From assembly GCA_014843695.1 (NCBI GenBank), contig CM026386.1, positions 13,133,213 through 13,197,212 of the forward strand: DNA of 64,000 nt, in the 5' to 3' direction. Of this stretch, positions 7,781 through 21,500 are shown in pieces (position 1 is the first letter of the stretch; each line of letters begins with the position of its first letter). The notes below the pieces were generated by a model. It was given only the letters and a program-made list of their open reading frames with translations. It had not been told where the DNA came from and did not search any database. The DNA comes from Archivesica marissinica. Lineage: Eukaryota; Mollusca; Bivalvia; Venerida; Vesicomyidae. The position numbers were made by a program, and so were the translations under genes.

Positions 7781-10190
7781 GTACAGGCTAAGGTACATGG
7801 ACAGTCCATAAACCCTGCAGCTACAGCTTGGTGTTGTACAAGCTAACGTGCATGGACAGTCCATACACCATGCAGCTACAGCTTTGTGTTGCACAAGCTA
7901 ACGTGCATGGACAGCCCATACATCCTGCAGCTACAGCGTGGTGTTGCACAAGCTAACGTGCATGGACAGCCTATAAACCCTGCAGCTACAGCGTGGTGTT
8001 GTACAAGCTAACGTACATGGACATCGCATACATCCTGCAGCTACAGCATGGTGTTGCACAAGCTAACGTACATAGACAGTCCATACAACCTGCAGCTACA
8101 GCGTGGTGTTGTACAAGCTAACGTGCATGGACAGTCCATACATCATGCAGCTATAGCGTGGTGTTGCACAAGCTAACTTGCATGGACAGTCCATATATCC
8201 TGCAGCTACAGCGTGGTGTTGCACAAGCTAACGTGCATGGACAGCCCATACATCCTGCAGCTATAGCGTGGTGTTGCACAAGCTAACGTGCATGGACAGC
8301 CCATACATCCTGCAGCTATAGCGTGGTGTTGCACAAGCTAACTTGCATGGACAGTCCATACATCCTGCAGCTACAGCGGGGTATTGTACAAGCTAACGTG
8401 CATGGACAGTCCATACACCCTTCAGCTACAGCGTGGTGTTGTACAAGCTAACGAACATGGACAGCACATACACCCTGCAGCTACAGCGTGGTGTTGTACA
8501 AGCTAACGTGCATGGACAGTCCATACACCATGAAGCTATAGCGTGGTGTTGCACAAGCTAACGTGCATGGGCAGCCCATACACCATGCTGCTACAGCTTG
8601 GTGTTGTACAAGCTAACGTGCATGGACAGCCCATACATCAGGCAGCTACAGCATGGTGTTGCACAAGATAACGTGCAAGGACAGTCCATACACCCTGCAA
8701 CTACAGCGTGGTGTTGTACAGGCTAAGGTACATGGACAGTCCATACACCCAGCGGCTACAGCTTGGTGTTGTACAAGCTAACGTGCATGGACAGTCCATA
8801 CACCCTGCAGCGACAGCTTGGTGTTGCACAAGCTAACGTGCATGGACAGCCCATACACCCTGCAGCTACAACGTGGTGTTGCACAACCTAACGTGCATGG
8901 ACAGCACATACACCCTGCAGCTACAGCGTGGTGTTGTACAAGTTAACGTGCATGGACAGTCCATACACCCTGCAGCTACAGCGTGGTGTTGTACAGGCTA
9001 AGGTACATGGACAGTCCATAAACCCTGCAGCTACAGCTTGGTGTTGTACAAGCTAACGTGCATGGACAGTCCATACACCATGCAGCTACAGCGTTGTGTT
9101 GCACAAGCTAACGTGCATGGACAGCCCATACATCCTGCAGCTACAGCGTGGTGTTGCACAAGCTAACGTGCATGGACAGCCTATAAACCCTGCAGCTACA
9201 GTGTGGTGTTGTACAAGCTAACGTACATGGACATCGCATACATCCTGCAGCAACAGCATGGTGTTGCACAAGCTAACGTACATAGACAGTCCATACAACC
9301 TGCAGCTACAGCGTGGTGTTGTACAAGCTAACGTGCATGGACAGTCCATACATCCTGCAGCTATAGCGTGGTGCTGTACAAGCTAACATGCATGGACAGT
9401 CCATACACCCTGCAGCTACAGCGTGGTGTTGTACAAGCTAACGTGCATGGACAGTCCATACATCATGCAGCTATAGCGTGGTGTTGCACAAGCTAACTTG
9501 CATGGACAGTCCATACATCCTGCAGCTACAGCGTGGTGTTGCACAAGCTAACGTGCATGGACAGCCCATACATCCTGCAGCTATAGCGTGGTGTTGCACA
9601 AGCTAACGTGCATGGACAGCCCATACATCCTGCAGCTATAGCGAGGTGTTGCACAAGCTAACTTGCATGGACAGTCCATACATCCTGCAGCTACAGCGGG
9701 GTATTGTACAAGCTAACGTGCATGGACAGTCCATACACCCTTCAGCTACAGCGTGGTGTTGTACAAGCTAACGAACATGGACAGCACATACACCCTGCAG
9801 CTATAGCGTGGTGTTGTACAAGCTAACGTGCATGGACAGTCCATACACCATGCAGCTATAGCGTGGTGTTGCACAAGCTAACGTGCATGGGCAGCCCATA
9901 CACCATGCTGCTACAGCTTGGTGTTGTACAAGCTAACGTGCATGGACAGCCCATACATCATGCAGCTACAGCATGGTGTTGCACAAGATAACGTGCATGG
10001 ACAGTCCATACACCCTGCAGCTACAGCGTGGTGTTGTACAGGCTAAGGTACATGGACAGTCCATACACCCAGCGGCTACAGCTTGGTGTTGTACAAGCTA
10101 ACGTGCATGGACAGTCCATACACCCTGCAGCTACAGCTTGGTGTTGCACAAGCTAACGTGCATGGACAGCCCATACACCCTGCAGCTACA
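7780..10190 (+). repeat. Higher-order repeat, offset 1210-1320 bp (22-24 monomers)
   Basis: Segment 7780-8870 recurs at 8990-10190. Markers are TTGTACAGGCTAAGG (7778 and 8988), ACATGGACATCGCATA (8014 and 9224), CTAACGAACATGG (8448 and 9768) and CACCCAGCGGCTACAGC (8747 and 10067). The offset is 22 x 55 bp in the first part and 24 x 55 bp later, so the second copy carries about two extra monomers. Scattered substitutions show that this duplication is older than those in the right half of the array. Confidence 0.75.
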
Positions 10191-12899
10191 GCGTGGTGTT
10201 GCACAAGCTAACGTACATGTACAGTCCATACATCCTGCTGCTACAGCGTGGTGTTGCACAACCTAACTTGCATGGACAGCACATACATCCTGCAGCTACA
10301 GCGTGGTGTTGCACAAGCCAACGTACATGGACAGCCCATACACCCTGCAGCTACAGCGTGGTGTTGTACAAGCTAATATGCATGGACAGCCCGTACACCC
10401 TGCAGCTACAGCGTGGTGTGGCACAAGCTAGCGTGCATGGACAGTCCATACATCTTGCAGCTACAGCGTGGTGTTGTACAAGCTAACGTGCATGGGTAGC
10501 CCGTACATCCTGCAGGTACAGCGTGTTGTTGCACAAGCTAACGTGCATGGACAGTCCATACATCCTGCAGCTACAGCGTGGTGTTGCACAAGCTAACGTA
10601 CATGGACAGTCCATACATCCTGCAGCTACAGCGTGGTGTTGTACAAGCTAACGTGCATGGGCAGCCCATACACCTGCAGCTACAGCGTGGTGTTGTACAA
10701 GATAACGTGCATGGACAGTCCATACATCCTGCAGCTACAGCGTTGTGTGCACAAGCTAACGTTTAATGGGGAAGCCCATACATCCTGCAGTTACAGCGTG
10801 GTGTGGCACAAGCTAGCGTGCATGGACAGTCCATACATCTTGCAGCTACAGCGTGGTGTTGTACAAGCTAACGGGCATGGGTAGCCCGTACATCATGCAG
10901 GTACAGCGTGGTGTTGCACAAGCTAACGTCCATGGACAGTCCATACATCCTGCAGCTACAGCGTGGTGTTGCACAAGCTAACGTGCATGGACAGTCCATA
11001 CATCCTGCAGCTACAGCGTGGTGTTGTACAAGCTAACGTGCATGGGCAGCCCATACACCCTGCAGCTACAGCGTGGTGTTGTACAAGCTAACGTGCATGG
11101 ACAGTCCATACATCCTGCAGCTACAGCGTGGTGTTGCACAAGCTAACGTGAATGGGGAAGCCCATACACCCTGCAGCTACAGCGTGGTGTTGTACAAGCT
11201 AACATGCATGGGCAGCCCATACACCCTGCAGCAACAGCGTGGTGTTGCACAAGCTAACGTGAATGGGGAAGCCCATACATCCTGCAGTTACAGCGTGGTG
11301 TTGCACAAGCTAACGTGCATGGACAGCCCATACATGCAGCTACAGCGTGGTGTTGTACAAACTAACGTGCATGGACAGCCCATACATCATGCAGCTACAG
11401 CGTGGTGTTGCACAAGCTAACGTGCATGGACAGCCCATACATCCTGCAGCTACAGCGTGGTGTTGCACAAGCTAACGTGCATGGACAGCCCATACATCCT
11501 GCAGCTACAGCGTGGTGTTGCACAACCTAACGTGCATGGACAGCACATACACGCTGCAGCTACAGCGTGTTGTTGTACAAGCTAACGTGCATGGACAGTC
11601 CATACATCCTGCAGCTACAGCGTGGTGTTGCACAACCTAATGTGCATGGAGAGGACATACATCCTGCAGCTACAGTCTGGTGTTGCACAACCTAACGTAC
11701 ATGGACAGGACATACACCCTGCAGCTACAGCCTGGTGTTGTACAAGCTAACGTGCATGGAAAGACTATATACCCTGCAGCTACAGCGTGGTGTTGTACAA
11801 GCTAACGTGCATGGACAGTCCGTACATCCTGCAGCTACAACGTGGTGTTGTAAAAGCTAACGTGCATGGACAGTCCATACACCCTGCAGCTACAACTTGG
11901 TGTTGCACAAGCTAACGTGCATGGACAGCCCATACATACTGCAGCTACAGAGTGGTGTTGCACAACCTAACGTGCATGGACAGCACATACACCATGCAGC
12001 TACAGCGAGGTGTTGTACAAGCTAACGTGCATGGACATTCCATACACCATGCAGCTACAGCGTGGTGTTGCACATGCTAACGTGCATGGACAGTCCATAC
12101 ATCCTGCTGCTACAGCGTGGTGTTGCAACACCTAACGTGCATGGACAGCACATACATCCAGCAGCTACAGCTTGGTGTTGCACAAGCCAACGTACATGGA
12201 CAGCCCATACACCATGCAGCTACAGCGTGGTGTTGTACAAGCTAATGTGCATGGACATCTAGTACACCCTGCAGCTACAGCGTGGTGTGGCACAAGCTAG
12301 CGTGCATGGACAGTCCATACATCTTGCAGCTCAAGCGTGGTGTTGTACAAGCTAACGTGCATGGGTAGCCCTTACATCCTGCAGGTACAGAGTGGTGTTG
12401 CACAAGCTAAGCTGCATGGGCAGCCCATACACCCTGCAGTTACAGCGTGGTGTTGTACAAGCTAACGTGCATGGACAATCCATACATCCTGCAGCTACAG
12501 CGTGGTGTTGCACAAGCTAACGTGAATGGGGAAGCCCATACACCCTGCAGCTACAGCGTGGTGTTGTACAAGCTAACATGCATGGGCAGCCCATACACCC
12601 TGCAGCAACAGCGTGGTGTTGCACAAGCTAACGTGCATTGACAGCCCATACATCCTGCAGCTACAGTGTGGTGTTGTACAAACTAACGTACATGGACAGC
12701 CCATAAATCCTGCAGCTACAGCGTGGTGTTGTACAAACTAACGTATATGGCCAGCCCATAAATCCTGCAGTTAGAGCGGGTGTTGTACAAACTAACATAC
12801 ATGGACAGTACATACAACATGCAGCTACAGCGTGGTGTTGTACAAACTAACGTGTATGGACAGCCCATTAATCCTGCAGCTAACGCGCGGTGTTGCACA

Positions 12900-15557
12900 A
12901 GCTAACGTGCATGGACAGTCCATACACCCTACAGCTACCGCGTGGTGTTGCACAACCTAACGTGCATGGACAGCACATACACCCTGCAGCTACAGCGTGG
13001 TGTTGTACAAGCTAACGTGCATGGAAAGCCCATACACCCTGCAGCTACAGCGTGGTGTTGTACAAGCTAACGTGCATGGACAGTCCGTACATCCTGCAGC
13101 TACAGCGTGGTGTTGTAAAAGCTAACGTGCATGGACAGTCCATACACCCTGCAGCTACAGCTTGGTGTTGCACAAGCTAACGTGCATGGACAGCCCATAC
13201 ATCCTGCAGCTACAGAGTGGTGTTGCACAACCTAACGTGCATGGACAGCACATACACCCTGCAGCTACAGCGTGGTGTTGTACAAGCTAACGTGCATGGG
13301 TAGCCCGTACATCCTGCAGGTACAGCGTGTTGTTGCAAAAATTAACGTGCATGGAGAGTCCATACATCCTGCAGCTACAGCGTGGTGTTGCACAAGCTAA
13401 CGTGAATGGACAGTCCATACATCCTGCAGCTACAGCGTGGTGTTGTACAAGCTAACGTGCATGGGCAGCCCATACACCCTGCAGCTACAGCGTGGTGTTG
13501 TACAAGCTAACGTGCATGGACAGTCCATACATCCTGCAGCTACAGCGTTGTGTGCACAAGCTAACGTGAATGGGGAAGCCCATACATCCTGCAGTTACAG
13601 CGTGGTGTGGCACAAGCTAGCGTGCATGGACAGTCCATACATCTTGCAGCTACAGCTTGGTGTTGTACAAGCTAACGTGCATGGGTAGCCCGTACATCCT
13701 GCAGGTACAGCGTGGTGTTGCACAAGCTAACGTGCATGGACAGTCCATACACCCTGCAGCTACAGCGTGGTGTTGCACAAGCTAACGTGCATGGACAGTC
13801 CATACATCCTGCAGCTACAGCGTGGTGTTGTACAAGCTAATGTGCATGGGCAGCCCATACACCCTGCAGCTACAGCGTGGTGTTGTACAAGCTAAAGTGC
13901 ATAGACAGTCCATACATCCTGCAGCTACAGCGTGGTGTTGCACAAGCTAACGTGAATGGGGAAGCCCATACACCCTGCAGCTACAGCGTGGTGTTGCACA
14001 AGCTAACGTGAATGGGGAGGCCCATACATCCTGCAGTTACAGCGTGGTGTTGCACAAGCTAACGTGCATGGACAGCCCATACATCCAGCAGCTACAGCGT
14101 GGTGTTGTACAAACTAACGTACATGGACAGCCCATTCATCCTGCAGCTACAGCGTGGTGTTGTACAAACTAACGTGCATGGACAGCCCATACATCATGCA
14201 GCTACAGTGTGTTGTTGCACAAGCTAACGTGCATGGACAGTCCATACACCCTACAGCTACCGCGTGGTGTTGCACAACCTAACGTGCATGGACAGCACAT
14301 ACACCCTGCAGCTACAGCGTGGTGTTGTACAAGCTAACGTGCATGGAAAGCCCATACACCCTGCAGCTACAGCGTGGTGTTGTACAAGCTAACGTGCATG
14401 GACAGTCCGTACATCCTGCAGCTACAGCGTGGTGTTGTAAAAGCTAACGTGCATGGACAGTCCATACACCCTGCAGCTACAGCTTGGTGTTGCACAAGCT
14501 AACGTGCATGGACAGCCCATACATCCTGCAGCTACAGAGTGGTGTTGCACAACCTAACGTGCATGGACAGCACATACACCCTGCAGCTACAGCGTGGTGT
14601 TGTACAAGCTAACTGCATGGGTAGCCCGTACATCCTGCAGGTACAGCGTGTTGTTGCAAAAATTAACGTGCATGGAGAGTCCATACATCCTGCAGCTACA
14701 GCGTGGTGTTGCACAAGCTAACGTGAATGGACAGTCCATACATCCTGCAGCTACAGCGTGGTGTTGTACAAGCTAACGTGCATGGGCAGCCCATACACCC
14801 TGCAGCTACAGCGTGGTGTTGTACAAGCTAACGTGCATGGACAGTCCATACATCCTGCAGCTACAGCGTTGTGTTGCACAAGCTAACGTGAATGGAAGCC
14901 CATACATCCTGCAGTTACAGCGTGGTGTGGCACAAGCTAGCGTGCATGGACAGTCCATACATCTTGCAGCTACAGCGTGGTGTTGTACAAGCTAACGTGC
15001 ATGGGTAGCCCGTACATCCTGCAGGTACAGCGTGGTGTTGCACAAGCTAACGTGCATGGACAGTCCATACATCCTGCAGCTACAGCGTGGTGTTGCACAA
15101 GCTAACGTGCATGGACAGTCCATACATCCTGCAGCTACAGCGTGGTGTTGTACAAGCTAATGTGCATTGGCAGCCCATACACCCTGCAGCTACAGCGTGG
15201 TGTTGTACAAGCTAATGTGCATGGACAGTCCATACATCCTGCAGCTACAGCGTGGTGTTGCACAAGCTAACGTGAATGGGGAAGCCCATACACCCTGCAG
15301 CTACAGCGTGGTGTTGCACAAGCTAACGTGAATGGGGAAGCCCATACATCCTGCAGTTACAGCGTGGTGTTGCACAAGCTAACGTGCATGGACAGCCCAT
15401 ACATCCAGCAGCTACAGCGTGGTGTTGTACAAACTAACGTACATGGACAGCCCATTCATCCTGCAGTTACAGCGTGGTGTTGTACAAACTAACGTGCATG
15501 GACAGCCCATACATCATGCAGCTACAGTGTGTTGTTGCACAAGCTAACGTGCATGGA
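12900..15557 (+). repeat. Tandem higher-order repeat, period about 1322 bp
   Basis: Segment 12900-14235 is followed directly by a copy at 14222-15557. Markers are CACCCTACAGCTACCGCG (12926 and about 14248), CTACAGAGTGGTGTTGC (about 13210 and 14532) and TACAGTGTGTTGTTGC near each end. The second copy has small deletions, for example CTAACTGCATGG near 14610 where the first has CTAACGTGCATGG. These deletions make frames in the two copies differ. Confidence 0.7.
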
Positions 15558-18500
15558 CAGTCCATACATCCTGCAGCTACAGCGTGGTGTTGCACAACCT
15601 AATGTGCATGGAGAGCACATACATCCTGCAGCTACAGCCTGGTGTTGCACAACCTAACGTGCATGGACAGCACATACACCCTGCAGCTACAGCCTGGTGT
15701 TGTACAAGCTAACGTGCATGGACAGTTCGTACATCCTGCTGCTACAACGTGGTGTTGTAAAAGCTAACGTGCATGGACAGTCCATACACCCTGCAGCTAC
15801 ATCTTGGTGTTGCACAAGCTAACGTGCATGGACAGCCCATACATCCTGCAGGTACAGAGTGGTGTTGCACAACCTAACGTGCATGGACAGCACATACACC
15901 CTGCAGCTACAGTATGGTGTTGTACAAGCTAAGGTGCATGGACAGTCCATACATCATGCAGCTACAGCGTGGTGTTGCACAAGCTAACGTGCATGGACAG
16001 TCCATACATCCTGCTGCTACAGCGTGGTGTTGCAAAACCTAACGTGCATGGACAGCACATACATCCAGCAGCTACAGCGTGGTGTTGCACAAGCCAACGT
16101 ACATGGACAGCCCATACACCCTGCAGCTACAGCGTGGTGTTGTACAAGCTAATGTGCATGGACAGCCAGTACACCCTGCAGCTACAGCGTGGTGTGGCAC
16201 AGGCTAGCGTGCATGGACAGTCCATACATCTTGCAGCTCAAGCGTGGTGTTGTACAAGCTAACGTGCATGGGTAGCCCGTACATCCTGCAGGTACAGCTT
16301 GGTGTTGCACAAGCTGACGTGCATGGACAGTCCATACATCCTGCAGCTACAGCGTGGTGTTGCACAAGCTAACGTGCATGGACAGTCCATACATCCTGCA
16401 GCTACAGCGTGGTGTTGTACAAGCTAACGTGAATGGGGAAGCCCATACACCCTGCAGCTACAGCGTGGTGTTGTACAAGCTAACATGCATGGGCAGCCCA
16501 TACACCCTGCAGCAATAGCGTGGTGTTGAACAAGCTAACGTGCATTGACAGCCCATACATCCTGCAGCTACAGTGTGGTGTTGTACAAACTAACGTACAT
16601 GGACAGCCCATAAATCCTGCAGCTACAGCGTGGTGTTGTACAAACTAACGTATATGGACAGCCCATACATCCTGCAGCTAGAGCGTGGTGTTGTACAAAC
16701 TAACATACATGGACAGTACATACACCCTGCAGCTACAGCGTGGTGTTGTACAAACTAACGTGTATGGACAGCCCATTAATCCTGCAGCTATAGCGCGGTG
16801 TTGCACAAGTTAACGTGCATGGACAGTCCATACACCCTACAGCTACCGCGTTGTGTTGAACAAGCTAACGTGCATGGACAGCCCATACATCCTGCAGCTA
16901 CAGCGTGGTGTTGCACAACCTAACGTGCATGGACAGCACATACACCCTGCAGCTACAGCATGGTGTTGTACAAGCTAACGTGCATGGACAGTCCATACAC
17001 CCTGCAGCTACAGCATGGTGTTGCACAAGCTAACGTGCATGGACAGTCCATAAATCATGCAGCTACAGCGTGGTGTTGTACAAGCTAACGTGCATGGGTA
17101 GCCCGTACATCCTGCAGGTACAGCTTGGTGTTGCACAAGCTAACGTGCATGGACAGTCCATACATCCTGCAGCTACAGCGTGGTGTTGCACAAACTAACG
17201 TGCATGGACAGTCCATACATCCTGCAGCTACAGCGTGGTGGTGTACAAGCTAACGTGCATGGGCAGCCCATACACCCTGCAGCTACAGCGTGGTGTTGCA
17301 CAAGCTAACGTGAATGGGGAAGCCCATACACCCTGCAGCTACAGCGTGGTGTTGTACAGCCTAACATGCATTGGCAGCCCATACACCCTGCGGCAACAGC
17401 GTGGTGTTGCACAAGCTAACGTGAATGGGGAAGCCCATACATCATGCAGCTACAGCGTGGTGTTGCATAAGCTAACGTGCATGGACAGCCCATACATCCA
17501 GCAGCTACAGCCTGGTGTTGTACAAACTAACGTACATGGACAGCCCATTCATCCTGCAGCTACAGCGTGGTGTCGTACAAACTAACGTGCATGGACAGCC
17601 CATACATCATGCAGCTACAGCGTGTTGTTGTACAAGCTAACGTGCATGGACAGTCCATACATCCTGCAGCTACAGCGTGGTGTTGCACAACCTAATGTGC
17701 ATGGAGAGGACATACATCCTGCAGCTACAGTCTGGTGTTGCACAACCTAACGTGCATGGACAGCACATACACCCTGCAGCTACAGCCTTGTGTTGTACAA
17801 GCTAACGTGCATGGAAAGACTATATACCCTGCAGCTACAGCGTGGTGTTGTACAAGCTAACGTGCATGGACAGTGCGTACATCCTGCAGCTACAGCGTGG
17901 TGTTGTAAAAGCTAACGTGCATGGACAGTCCATACACCCTGCAGCTACAGCTTGGTGTTGCACAAGCTAACGTGCATGGACAGCCCATACATCCTGCAGC
18001 TACAGAGTGGTGTTGCACAACCTAACGTGCATGGACAGCACATACACCATGCAGCTACAGCGAGGTGTTGTACAAGCTAACGTGCATGGACAGTCCATAT
18101 ACCATGCAGCTACAGCGTGGTGTTGCACAAGCGAACGTGCATGGACAGTCCATACATCCTGCTGCTACAGCGTGGTGTTGCAAAACCTAACGTGCATGGA
18201 CAGCACATACATCCAGCAGCTACAGCGTGGTGTTGCACAAGCCAACGTAAATGGACAGCCCATACACCCTGCAGCTACAGCGTGGTGTTGTACAAGCTAA
18301 TGTGCATGGACAGCCCGTACACCCTGCAGCTACAGCGTGGTGTGGCACAAGCTAGCGTGCATGGACAGTCCATACATCTTGCAGCTCAAGCGTGGTGTTG
18401 TACAAGTTAACGTGCATGGGTAGCCCGTACATCCTGCAGGTACAGCGTGGTGTTGCACAAGCTGACGTGCATGGACAGTCCATACATCCTGCAGCTACAG

Positions 18501-21500
18501 CGTGGTGTTGCACAAGCTAACGTGCATGGACAGTCCATACATCCTGCAGCTACAGCGTGGTGTTGTACAAGCTAAGCTGCATGGGCAGCCCATACACCCT
18601 GCAGTTACAGCGTGGTGTTGTACAAGCTAACGTACATGGACAATCCATACATCCTGCAGCTACAGCGTGGTGTTGCACAAGCTAACGTGAATGGGGAAGC
18701 CCATACACCCTGCAGCTACAGCGTGGTGTTGCACAAGCTAACATGCATGGGCAGCCCATACACCCTGCAGCAACAGCGTGGTGTTGCACAAGCTAACGTG
18801 CATTGACAGCCCATACATCCTGCAGCTACAGTGTGGTGTTGTACAAACTAACGTACATTGACAGCCCATAAATCCTGCAGCTACAGCGTGGTGTTGTACA
18901 AACGAACGTATATGGCCAGCCCATAAATACTGCAGTTAGAGCGTGGTGTTGTACAAACTAACATACATGGACAGTACATACACCCTGCAGCTACAGCGTG
19001 GTGTTGTACAAACTAACGTGTATGGACAGCCCATTAATCCTGCAGCTAACGCGCGGTGTTGCACAAGCTAACGTGCATGGACAGTCCATACACCCTACAG
19101 CTACCGCGTGGTGTTGAACAAGATAACGTGCATGGACAGCCCATACATCCTGCAGCTACAGCGTGGTGTTGTACAAGCTAACGTACATGGACAGTCCATA
19201 CACCCTGCGGCTACAGCGTGGTGTTGCACAACCTAACGTGCATGGACAGCACATACACCCTGCAGCTACAGCATGGTGTTGTACAAGCTAACGTGCATGG
19301 ACAGTCCATACACCCTGCAGCTACAGTGTGGTGTTGCACAAGCTAACGTGCATGGACAGTCCATAAATCATGCAGCTACAGCGTGGTGTTGTACAAGCTA
19401 ATGTGCATGGATAGCCCATACACCCTGCAGCTACAGCGTGGTGTGGCACAAGCTAGCGTGCATGGACAGCCCGTACATCTTGCAGCTACAGCGTGGTGTT
19501 GTACAAGCTAACGTGCATGGACAGCACATACACCCTGCAGCTACAGCGTCGTGTTGCACAAGCTAACGTGCATGGGTAGCCCGTACATCCTGCTGGTACA
19601 GCGTGGGGTTGCAGAAGCTAACGTGCATGGACACTCCATACATCCTTCAGCTACAGCATGGTGTTGCACAAGCTAACATGCATGGACAGTCCATACATCC
19701 TGCAGCTACCGCGTGGTATTGAACAAGCAAACATGCATGGACAGCCCATACACCCTTCAGCTACAGCATAGTATTGTACAAGCTAACGTGCTTGGACAGC
19801 CCATACCTCCTGCAGCTACAGTGTGGAGTTGTTCAAGCTAACGTGCATGGACAGCCCATACACCATGCAGCTACAGCGTGGTGTTGCACAGGCTAACGTG
19901 CATGGCAGCCCATATACCCTGCAGCTACAGCGTGGTGTTGCACAATCTAACGTGCATGGACAGCCCATGCATACTGCAGCTACAGCGTCGTGTTACACTA
20001 GCTAACGTGCATGGACAGTCCATACACCATGCAGCTACTGTGTAGTGTTGAACAAGCTAAGGTGCATGGACAGCCCATAGACCATGCAGCTACAGCGTAG
20101 TGTTGTACAAGCCAACGTGCATGGACAGTCCATACACGCTGCAGCTACAGCGTGGTGTTGCACAACCTAACGTGCATGGACAGCACATACACCCTGCAGC
20201 TACAGCGTGGTGTTGTACAAGCTAACGTACATGGATAGTCCATACACCCTGCAGCTACAGCTTGGTGTTGCACAATCTAACGTGCATGGACAGTCCATAC
20301 ATCCTACAGCTACAGCATGGTGTTGCACAACCTAACGTGCATGGACAGCACATACATCCTGAAGCTACAGCGTGGTGTTGCACAAGCCAACGTACATGGA
20401 TAGCCCATACACCCTGTAGCTACAGCGTGGTGTTGTACAAGCTAACGTGCATGGACAGCCCATACACCCTGCAGCTATAGCGTCGTGTTGCACAAGCTAA
20501 CGTGCATGGACAGCCCATAAATCATGCAGGTACAGCTTCGTGTTGCACAAGCTAACGTGCATGGACAGCCCATAAATCCTGCAGCTACAGCTTCGTATTG
20601 CACAAGCTAACGTGCATGGACAGTCCATACATACTTCAGCTACAGCGTGGTGTTGCACAAGCTAACATGCATGGACAGTCCATACATCCTGCACCTACCG
20701 CGTGGTGTTGAACAAGCAAACATGCATGGACAGCCCATACACCATTCAGCTACAGCATATTTTTGTACAAGCTAACGTGCTTGGACATCCCATACCTCCT
20801 GCAGCTACAGTGTGGAGTTGTTCAAGCTAACGTGCATGGACAGCCCATACACCATGCAGCTACAGCGTGGTGTTGCACAGGCTAACGTGCATGGCAGCCC
20901 ATACACCCTGCAGCTACAGCGTGGTGTTGCACAAGCTAATGCGCATAGACAGCCCATGCATACTGCAGCTACAGCGTCGTGTTACACTAGCTAACGTGCA
21001 TGGACAGTCCATACACCCTGCAGCTACTGTGTAGTGTTGAACAAGCTAAGGTGCATGGACAGCCCATACACCATGCAGCTACAGCGTAGTGTTGTACAAG
21101 CTAACGTGCATGGACAGTCCATACACGCTGCAGCTACAGCGTGGTGTTGCACAACATAACGTGCATGGACAGCACATACACCCTGCAGCTACAGCGTGGT
21201 GTTGTACAAGCTAACGTGCATAGACAGTCCATACACCCTGCAGCTACAGCGTGGTGTTGCACAAGCTAACGTGCAAGGACAGTCCATACTACCCTGCAGC
21301 TATAGCGTCGTGTTGCACAAGCTAACGTGCATGTACAGCCCATAAATCCTGCAGGTACAGCGTCGTGTTGCACAAGCTAACGTGCATGGACAGCCCATAA
21401 ATCCTGCAGCTACAGCTTCGTGTTGCACAAGCTAACGTGCATGGACAGCCCATAAATCCTGCAGGTACAGCGTGGTGTTGCACAAGCTAACGTGCATGGA